This document shows, piece by piece, positions 32,959 to 42,700 of a stretch of 64,000 bases of DNA. Source of the stretch: Anaspis maculata (taxonomy: Eukaryota; Arthropoda; Insecta; Coleoptera; Scraptiidae); NCBI GenBank assembly GCA_949128115.1, contig OX421965.1, forward strand, positions 35,211,681-35,275,680. Reading direction: 5' to 3'. Numbering within the stretch: the stretch's first letter is position 1; each line of letters starts with the position of its first letter. Both the position numbers and the translations under genes were made by a program. The notes under the pieces are model-generated. The model was not told the origin of the DNA. It did not search any database and worked only from the letters and a program-made list of their open reading frames with translations.

Positions 32959-35900
32959 CCTAGCAGTACTTCTGTAGGAAAAACGATGTAATCAAAATTT
33001 TCTTTTTGGAATCGTTAGAAGATCATCCCAGGACAAATAATCATTCGGGTGCTTCCGCGATTTCTGGTACATTTTCCAGCAATATCGCATCAAAGTTGGC
33101 GGCTGGTCAATTCTTCAGTTCGCTGATATTTCTTGGAGTTTTTGCGATTTTTTTCAAATAAAAGTACTAATCTACCCAAAAACAATTCCGGATCGAATGG
33201 TGCTGTCAGATTTTGAGTACTTACGTTATACCGGGTGAAAAAAAAAATAAAACGAGTTTTATAATTTTTTTCCAACTTTTAGTTTCTTGGCCGATTTACA
33301 CAAACTTTATGTCAAAAGCTCGCTGACTAAATCGTCTACTGAAATCAATTGTCAATATAGCCAAATTATCAAAAATCAAGATGGCGGCGGCGAACCCAAA
33401 TAAAAATGTGTCGTATTTCGAGAATTTTTTTTTTTGATTTCTTAACTTCGTAAAGAACGACACTGATGGTGGATTCTGGAAGATTCAGCTTTCTTCTGCA
33501 ATTTGGGACTAGATTTACTTGATTCGCACATTCCACTGTGAAAATATAGTAAATTAAAGGGAAGTCCACTTGTAATTTTTTCCAAACTCACAATAAATCA
33601 GCAGTTTAAAAACCTCCGGCGAATCCTTATTTCTGAAGCAATTTCTACACACTTGGTAGTGATCGTGAGCTGTATGCATAGGCTACAAATACCGTGTTGA
33701 TGCATGGCCGAAGTTTCGAAATTTCAGATGATAGATGACGTAAATGGTGGAGGTGCGCATGTCAAATATCGAATATTCTACTTTTTGTTCTCACATGTTC
33801 TGAACGAAATTTCTATAAATGGTTGGCTTAATGGTCAGCTGGATGAACACACAACGAGAGTCAAATGTTGAAAGAGTCGAAATGTGAAATTTTCAAATAG
33901 ACGACTTCACTTCTTTGGAGAAAATAAAACGGTTCTATCCGTTGGTCTAGGAATTTTAGCTGCAAAAATCTCAAATAGCTAACAAAAATGAAAGCCAGCC
34001 GGATTTTTGTATATAAGCTCAGTTAAGCATGTAGTTTAACATAGTCAAAGTTCTCAAGAATCCGGTGTGAGCTCGGCCGTTGTGGCCTCGAGAAGAACTT
34101 GAGGATCAGTTTTTCGCGTATATCTCGTGGACAATGGCACTTGGGAAGAACGTGCTTGAGAAGAAATTGTTGAAAATTTTATTGTCTATAGGAAATGTCC
34201 TTAGGTACACGTTCCATCGTCAGTCCACTCTTTCTTCGTCAAAACACAAGAAAATTGAAATAATCCAGATGCTCGATGCTGAAGACTGTATGGACCTTGA
34301 GTTTTATGATGGCGGGGTGCCACTTGGTAGAGGTGTTGTTCGATCTATTCTGTTTTGACTGTAACTATTTGCCATCAATACCAACTATGCCGGCGGCATA
34401 TACAGGGTGAAATAAAAATAAGAAGTTGAAGAAATGTACCTCAAGAACCAAAATAGGTGAAGACATATAAACCGCCAAAAATATTTCTAATTTCATGGTC
34501 ATGAAGTCGTCGTAAACTTGGATCAAATATGTTGAGCCGTTTCTGACATATCTTCAGAAGACTGAAGTCGTTACGAAAAAAAACTAGTTTTCTGTCTATC
34601 AGTAACTCAAGAAAAAACACAGTCAACTTTTTTTCTGATGAGTAGACGGAAAAATTATTTTTTTCGGTAACAACTTCAGTCTTTTGCAGATATTTCAAGA
34701 ACGGCTCAAGATATCTGATTCAAGTTTACGACTACTTCATGACCATGAAATCAGAATTATTTATGGCGATTTACATGTCTTCACCTATTCTGGTTCTTGA
34801 GGAACAAATGTTCAACTTTTTATTTTTATTTCACCCTGTATATGCCGCCGGCATAGTTCGTATTGATGGCTTCAAGTTTCAATCAAGAAACAGTGGAGCA
34901 ACCAACACCTCCACGAGGTGGCACTTCGCCATCATAAAACTCAAGGTCCATACAGTCTTCAGCATCGAGCATCTGGATTATTTTAATTTTCTTGTGTTTT
35001 GACGAAGAAAGAGTGGACTGACGATGAAACGTGTAAGGACCTTTCTTATAGACAATAAAATTTTCAACAATTTCTTCTCAAGCACGCTCTTCCCAAGTGC
35101 CATTGTTCACGAGATATACGCGAAAAACTGATCCTCAAGTTCTTCTCGAGACCACAACGGCCGAAGCTCACACCGGATTCTTGAGAACTTTGACTATGTT
35201 AAACTACATGCTTAATTGAGCTTATATACAAAAATCCGGCTGGCTTTCATTTTTGTTCGCTATTTGCGATTTTAACAGCTAAAATTCCTAGACCAACGGA
35301 TAGAACCGTTTTATTTTCTCCAAAGAAGTAAAGTCGTCTATTTGAAAATCTCACATTTCAAATCTTTCAACATTTGACTCTCGTTGCGTGTTTATCCAGC
35401 TGACCATCAAGCCAACCATTTATAGAAATTTCGTTCAGAACATGTAAGAACAAAAAGTAGAATATTCGATATTTGACATGCGCACCTCCACCATTTACGT
35501 CATCTATCATCCAAAATTTCGGAACTTCGGCCACGCACCAACACGGTATTTGTGGCCTATGCACACAGCTTACGATCACTACCAAGTGTGTAGAAATTGC
35601 TTCAGAAATAAGGATTCGCGGGAGGTTTTCAAACTGCTGGTTTATTGTGAATTTGGAAAAAATTACAAGTGGACCCTCCTTTAATTCACTATATTTTCAC
35701 AGTGGAATGTGCGAATCAAGTAAATCTAGTCCCAAATTGCAGAAGAAAGCTTAATCTTCCAGAATCCACCATCAGTGTCGTTCTTTTCTAAGTTTAGAAA
35801 TCAAAAAAAATTCTCGAAATACGACACATTTTAATTTGGGTTCGCCACCGCCATCTTGATTTTTGATAATTTGGCTATTTTGACAATTCACGTTTCCCGT

Positions 35901-36883
35901 GTCGTGCAAGTGAGATGGCGCTATGCAGGTATCTAATGGAGTAGTAAAAGAGGGATACAGCATACTTCCAGCGCATAGATTGACGCATACGTTGCCAAAT
36001 CAATCCTCGATTTGAATAAAATAGGCTTTGAAAATATTATTTACAGTCACAAATTCCAAAAAGTTTTTGACATAATAGTTTAACAAACAATAAACGGTAT
36101 TTTTATTTTCTAAATTATTTATATTTCCCATTAAAATTGAACTAGTGAGAAAAGGAATTCTGACAACACTGTACTGAAGTGGACGTCAAGTGCAGTCTGT
36201 CAAATTTTAAAAGTCAGCCGTTCACTGTCGACGTTGACGTTAACCTATCTTTCTCGCGGTATTCTCTGAGCCTTGCTTCTATCTTGTTTGCTTTGTTTTT
36301 TTGATTAATATTGTTGGTTTTGTTATTATTATTGTTGTTGTTGATTTTGTTATTGTTAATATTGTTAATTAATTGTTAATATATTCAAATATATTGTCAC
36401 TGTCAAACAGCCGTAACCTTAGCCAGCCGATACCATACCAACATGCGTACTTTTATGCGTACTCGTATATCCACATACGGGAAACGTGAATTGATTTCAG
36501 TAGACGATTTAGTCAGCGAGCTTTTGACATAAAGTTTGTGGAAATCGGCCAAGAAACTAAAAAGTTGGAAAAAAATTATAAAACTCGTTTTATTTTTTTT
36601 TTTCACCCGGTATAACGTAAGTACTCAAAATCTGACAGCATCATTCGATTCGGAATTGTTTTTTGGGTAGATTTGTACTTTTATTTGAAAAAAATCGCGA
36701 AAACTCCAAGAAATATCAGCGAACTGAAGAATTGACCAGCCGCCAACTTTGATGCGATATTGCTGGAAAATGTACCAGAAATCGCGAAAGCACCCGAGTG
36801 ATTATTTGTCCTGGGATGATCCTCTAACGATTCCAAAAAGAAAATTTTGATTACATCGTTTTTCCTACAGAAGTACTGCTAGG
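32959..36883. repeat. Giant palindrome, 3.9 kb including a nested insertion
   Basis: CCTAGCAGTACTTCTGTAGG at 32959 is reverse-complemented ending at 36883. Both arms run continuously for about 1.65 kb to a centre near 34618: GCTCGCTGACTAAATCG, AAGATGGCGG, TTGAGGATCAG and GATGCTCGATGCTGAAGACT all have mirror partners. Arms look about 90% identical. The right arm is longer only because of a 600 bp insertion at 35889-36488. Open frames in the arms carry no recognised domain. Neither a host gene nor a transposase is evident. Confidence 0.88.
35889..36488. mobile_element. 600 bp TIR element nested in the giant palindrome, AATT duplication
   Basis: The element starts CACGTTTCCCGT and ends ACGGGAAACGTG (12 bp perfect TIR), flanked by AATT at 35885-35888 and 36489-36492. 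The left arm of the palindrome preserves the empty site (TCAATTGTCAA near 33346), proving an insertion. The interior is AT-rich with a TTGTTATT low-complexity tract at 36300-36390. Non-autonomous; superfamily not assigned. Confidence 0.85.
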
Positions 36884-37595
36884 ATTATTTCTGCACTGAG
36901 CGATTCGATCATTATTATGTACTACAAAGTGATCACGAAATAGCGCAGAAGAACAGTTCATTGCAGGGAATCCTCTATAAAGCCCACAAAAATCATGAAA
37001 AAACAGTTTCACGATTTTTATTTTCAAAATTGAGATGAGTCAGGGTCAGAATTTGGTCCTTCGAGCTCTTCAAGTTTCGTTATTCCAAACCATTCCAGTG
37101 AACTGTTGGTGGCAGAATTACAAGAAAGGAATATGATAGAAGACGAAGTATAGTTTCCTTGTCCAGGGCAAGTCAGAAACTATGAAAATTATTTTTTTTT
37201 AAATGCTTCGAAACCATTCCATTGGTCCTCAACCGATGTAGAGCAGAATGGTCACACGGTTTCCTATCAAGGATTATTTTCAAGGAAATTTTCAGAGTAA
37301 TTCGAACTTTTTATATCATGATACTTATCCGTAGAGTGAATGGAAATCTAGTATAGGTACCTACATCCAATTGATATTTCTTTCCCACAAATCTGTCACC
37401 AAGAGTTTACTAAAGTAGTATTTTGAAATGATGAAACTAGAAGGGTACGAAGTACTAAACTTTGACCCTTCATAAATTCAAAATTAATGTCAAAGAATTT
37501 TTTCATTAATTTTTGTGGGCTTTATGTAAAGTCGATATGGCGAAATGGCAATATGCCATTCCATGATCAACCTGTATAATATAGGTACATAGTTT
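36884..37595. other. No gene recognised
   Basis: AT-rich unique DNA. ACCTGTATAATATAGG near 37570 resembles a transposon end, without a partner. Confidence 0.4.
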
Positions 37596-38270
37596 TGTTG
37601 TGGATCTCGCGTTTGGGCTCTTTTATAATTGAGACGATCGTTCAAAACACACACTGTTTATTACTGCGTACTGCTATAAGTAAATTCGCGTCAAATATCA
37701 TTTGTGCTTGGGTATATCGCCGATTTCTACTCGCTGTTATCGCTCTAGATTTGATACTGTCTGTCGGCCGATCCATCAGTGTTTATATAGCTCCGACTGG
37801 TATTCTGGATGTTTCCACCGGTTCTCTAGCAGATTTCACATTGACCGCGGCATGTGGCTTACGACGTCTCTCGAACAGTCCAGCACTTCAGCGTGTATTC
37901 ACCAGCGTGTTGTAGAGCGGCGCCTCCGCCAATTGGGGAGATGTTTTCAACTCGACCATTGATATCTCCATGTAAATTGAATGGTTCAAACCATCTCAAA
38001 GAGTGAAAAAGCTATTCCACTCAGGGTAGGTATAGGCCGTATAGGCTGTCTGATTTCTAAATGATTCGAGTGGGCTGTGTTTCTGGTCGCCGTCGGCCGA
38101 TCGCGGCCTGAATCGCAGCCCACTACCCACTGGAAGCATGTAGAAATCAGACACCTTATACCTCAGAAGCTTGTCGCAGAAAGATATTTCACTTGCAGTT
38201 CCAGACATTTCGCGATTTATGACTTTATTACCTCTCACCAGATAATCGTTCACCGGATTTTTATGTTACA
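37596..38270 (-). mobile_element. Solo LTR, second copy of the family (minus orientation)
   Basis: Starts TGTTGTGG and ends GTTACA on the plus strand. Reverse-complemented it carries CTATATAAACACTG (TATA, about 37785), CAGTAATAAACAG (poly-A signal, about 37660) and GAACGATCGTCTCAATTAT near its 3' end. These align with the copy at 17977-18509 (AACGATCGTCTTAATAATTA). An extra block at 38040-38150 is itself a small inverted repeat (GATTTCTAAATGATTCGAGT / GTAGAAATC). No clear target duplication. Confidence 0.65.
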
Positions 38271-38702
38271 ATTACTTTATGTGTTATGTGGCGTTTATTA
38301 GAATCGCGGTGCGAGAAGCAAATAATTGCACAAATGTTTACATTTAGGTCATGAACGTGGTAGTGGAGAGCTTTCAATAAAAGCATTACATTATTGTTTG
38401 TTTATTCGTTGGTCGTCGCTATTACTATACTAACTGTAAGGTTTTTTTAGACTAGTCAACGCATGCTTTGTGTTAAATTAGGCATGGTAATGCTATATAC
38501 AGTGTGGTCCAGTTATGTACAGCTGCTCTAGGCTGAACTTCCACAAGTTTGTGCTAAATTATGATGTATATACCTACCTGCCAGTTAGGTTCTGCTGGCA
38601 CACCGGCCTTCACTTGAGGTATGTTTTCAATCACCCTGTAGAAATAGTAGCTCTGTCACTATGGACCATTTTATTAAGCCGAACAAAACGCTATGCAATA
38701 TG
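38271..38702. other. No gene recognised
   Basis: AT-rich DNA between a solo LTR and the BEL/Pao element. ATCACCCTGTAGAAATAG near 38630 is one more CACCCTGTA-type end. Confidence 0.4.
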
Positions 38703-38707
38703 GGAAT

Positions 38708-39582
38708 TGTTAGCGCGGTACACATAAAGACGGCAGCCTTCCGATGAAGGCTGCATTAAAACAATAACTCTTGGATTAGGAAAGCAGCAAGCGACAGTCA
38801 GAAATAAAATTCACAACAACAATCAAAAACTTTAATGCAAAACAAAGAAAAAAAAAACACAAACAGACAGAATTACAAAACAATAAAAAAAAAACAAGGT
38901 GAATTAAATGAAATGAAAAATCCGAGTGGTTCTGATCGGGGGCAGATTCGCTGGCGCCGAGTGGCGTCGGGATCTTATTCGGTGGCGGCGTCGTCCTGGC
39001 GGAGTCCGAAGGCGGCGTCGTGGTGGATGGCCGTTCTGGTGGTGGATTTCCTGGTGAAATGCACGAGTGCCCGTGTTCGTCACCAAAATGGCGGACGAAC
39101 GACTCGATCCCGTCCGAAACTGGAGCTTTGTGTGCGGCTGGCTGATCCAAGCCGCTCCCCGGTGAAAGCGGTGAAAACTGCCGCTTTCTGGACTTGGAGA
39201 TGCTGCAGAGCTCCTCCAGGAGTCACTATCGGACGCGATGGGCCTTGGATGGGCTTCTGGTCGAGTACGAATGTACGCCGATGGCACGACAAGATGGCCG
39301 CGAGAACGATGACCAAAAAAAGACGGCGTGGCTTCCCGCTCGACGTACGGAGATCAACGCCGCTTCGAACGAAGCGGCAAAGGCACGAGCGGAAAGAAAG
39401 CCGAAGAATGCCGAAGACGGCCGAAGAAAGTGCTGGAGCTCGTTTACGCTTGCGCCTGACAGCCAAGTGCCAGGCACACCGAACAGGGGGTGAGGGGTGA
39501 GGACTTGGACGACACAGGGATATTTTGGGTTGCATACCCTCAGTGCACACGAATGCAGTGTTCAATGAACGGGGCCGAGACA
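38708..39582 (-). repeat. 3' LTR of the BEL/Pao element
   Basis: 875 bp, plus-strand ends TGTTAG…GAGACA, i.e. TGTCTC…CTAACA in element orientation. The long open frames in both strands (up to 221 codons) are present identically in both LTRs and reflect composition, not genes. Confidence 0.93.
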
Positions 39583-39594
39583 TACTCCCCACCA
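39583..39594 (-). promoter_or_regulatory. Polypurine tract of the BEL/Pao element
   Basis: TGGTGGGGAGTA in element orientation lies immediately upstream of the 3' LTR, the position where plus-strand DNA synthesis is primed in LTR elements. Confidence 0.7.
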
Positions 39595-39701
39595 AAATAC
39601 CACTCGGGGTATTTTCAAAGTTCAAAAATTAATGAAATCAAACATGATACAAAAAGAAAGAGCATAGTGAGAACAATGACGGAAGTGAAAACACAGAATG
39701 C

Positions 39702-42700
39702 TCACTGTCCTGAAGGGAGGGGACAAAGTTTGACCATTGGGCGTCGCAGAACGTCGCGTTGAGTACGGACATCTGCGACACGACAAATGCCATCTTTGCC
39801 GGGGAAGAGTTTTGAAATTCTGCCTAACCTCCACTTCAGAGGGGGAGCGTTTTCGTCCTTGATGAGGACTAAAGACCCCACATCTGCGGATTCAAGGTGA
39901 CGTGACTTGTGCCACTTGCCGCGTTGGTACAGCGTGTGTAGATATTCGTCGCGCCAACGCGCCCAGAAACGCTGTTGCATGGATTGGACCAACTGCCATC
40001 GCGACAACCTGCTGATCTTGAGGTGGGACAAATCTGGGTCAGGTGGGGCCGTTAACGGCTCGAGCGTCAAAAAATGACCAGGCGTCAATGGGCACAGATC
40101 ATTTGGATCCGAGCTCAGCTCCGAAAGTGGCCGTGAGTTGAGCAACGCTTCAACTTGGGTGACCAACGTGGTCAGCTCTTCAAAGGTGAGTATTTGATCA
40201 CCTATCACGCGAGATAGATGAGTTTTGACAGCTTTTATGCCGCTTTCCCACAGCCCGCCAAAGTGGGGACTGGAGGGAGGAATGAAGCGCCAAGTGATGG
40301 CTTCGGATTCCGCGGCGAGTTGCATTGACGTCGTCAATTGCCTATGAGCTCCGACAAAGTTTGTGCCATTGTCGCTATAGATGGTAGAGCAGCGACCGCG
40401 CCGGGCAATGAATCTGCGCAAGGCAGCGAGGAAAGCATCTGTTGAGAGATCGGAGGCAACCTCGACGTGCAATGCCTTGGTGGCGAAGCACACGAAAAGA
40501 CAGATGTACGCCTTCGTAGTTCTGACACCGCGAGCGCGTGACATGAGGATTGGAAAAGGGCCACCATAGTCGAGCCCGACGCAGCTAAAAGGTTTTAGCT
40601 GAGAAATTCGCGCCGAGGGGAGGTCGCCCATGGTGGGAGAAAAAGTTTGCGGCTTAGTCCGGAAGCACCGGTAACACGATGCAAGATAGTGCCGTACCGC
40701 GCGTCGCGTGGACAATATCCAAAAATTTTGCTGCAGGAGATAGCAGGTATTGTTGAGTCCCGGGTGGCAATGTCGGGAATGAACTTGTCGAATGACGAGT
40801 CCTGTCAAGACGTGACGAGATGGAAGAAGAGCAGGGTGTCTGGTTGCAAATGGCAACTCATGACAATGCTTCAAACGTCCGCCGACGCGGAGAACATCGT
40901 CACGATCGAGAAAGGGTGAAAGTTTTCGAAAGGGTCTTGAACAGGGTTTGCCGTTGCGTAACGACGCGATTTCGACGGCAAATACCTTCTGCTGTACATG
41001 TTTGACAATGTACAACAAGGCAAAATGGAGTTCTGTATCCGAGAGAGGTCCTGTGAACTTCTCATCGGACTTGCATTTGCAGAACCGATAGAAATAGGCG
41101 ACAGCGCCCTGAATCTTCCGTAAGGAGGATATGCGCAAAAAGAGGTCGTCGATGTCAATCGGCGGCGGCTGCGGCACACGCACGACCAAAGCGAGCTTTC
41201 GCTCTTCAGACGCAATGTCTGGGGAGGACACGGAGAATTTGTCATCCGGCCATGTGTCATCCGCTGATGACAGAAAAGGTGGGCCAGACCACCAGAGGGA
41301 GCACGAAAGCATGTCTTCGGGAAACAATCCGCGCGAAGCTGGGTCGGCGGGATTGTCCGATGTTGAGACATGTCTCCAACACTGAGGCGGGACACGCTGT
41401 TGAATATGCTCAACACGGTGAGCAACAAATGTTTTCCAGCGGTGCGAAGAGGAACGCAGCCAGCTGAGAACAACCGTAGAATCGGTCCACGCAAATATGG
41501 CATCGAACTGTACGGTTCCTGCGAGCGCTGCAACGGTGAAGGCAACGAGATTGGAAAGTAGGACCGCTGCACACAATTCGAGACGGGGTACGGTCAGCAA
41601 TTTGACTGGAGCCACCTTTGATTTGGCGGTTAGGAGACGAATGGTGGGAACACCATTTCGAAGGTAACGAACGTACAACACGCTCGCGTACCCAGATTCA
41701 GATGCGTCGCAAAAGGCGTGCAACTGGCACCTGTCTGCAGGCGACGGAAAAGTATGCCGTGGAATTTGCAACCGCGAAAGTTGCGATAGCTCGGATTGAA
41801 AACGCAACCACTGCTGACATACGATGTCTGGAGGGGTGTCGTCCCAATCAAGGCCAAGTTTCCATAACCGTTGGATTAAATGTTTGGCGAAAAATGCAAC
41901 AGGGCACAGAAAGCCGAGCGGATCGTAGATCCGAGCCACCTCCGACAAGATGGACCGTTTTGTGCACGGTAGTTCATTTGGATGAACCGTGAATGAAAAG
42001 GTGTCTGTTGCCGCTTGCCACTGGAGGCCAAGAATTTTTACAGTATTGTCAGCAACGTCGCTGAAAGTGGACGGCTGAGTTCGAACGTGATCAAGTGGTA
42101 TGTCTTGCAGCACATCAGGGTGATTGCTTGCCCACTTGCGCAATTCAAAGCAACCCGATTGGAGCAGGTTGATTAGCTGCGTTTGTAATTCCCGTGCTGA
42201 TTCCACGGAGTTCGCACCGCAAAGTAGATCGTCTATATACAAATTACGGCGAATTGCCTGCGAAGCCAATGGAAACTTCGAGGCGCTTTGTTCTGCCAAG
42301 TGAAGCAACGTGCGAACCGCTAGAAACGGTGCCGAAGAAACACCATATGTAATGGTGTTCAATTGGTACGTTTCAATGGGTCGATCAGGGGAGAAACGAA
42401 AGCGAATGAGTTGATACTTGCGATGTTCGGGCGAGATAAGTATCTGCCGATACATCTGACGGATGTCACAAGTAAAAACGATCGGCTCACACCGAAACTG
42501 CAGTAGCAAAGCTGCTATGTCCTGTTGTAACTTAGGACCGACGAGAAGCGTCTCGTTGAGAGATAAATGATTCGGCGCTTGCGCCGAAGCATCAAAAACG
42601 ACGCGAATTTTCGGCTTGTCGTCTTCGATCTTGACGATCGGATGATGAGGGATGTAATACGCCTCAGAATCTGGAGGTTCTGCGTCCAGCAAGGTCATGT

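Noticed and set aside
33090..33275. Mirrored short ORFs in the palindrome arms
   Set aside because: Stops and frames differ between arms, and no codon-level conservation is visible; low-complexity AT translation.
38835..39500. 221-codon frame (and 181/127/99-codon frames) repeated at 45277-45942
   Set aside because: They lie wholly inside the two identical LTRs of the BEL/Pao element, overlap each other on both strands, and show no domain.
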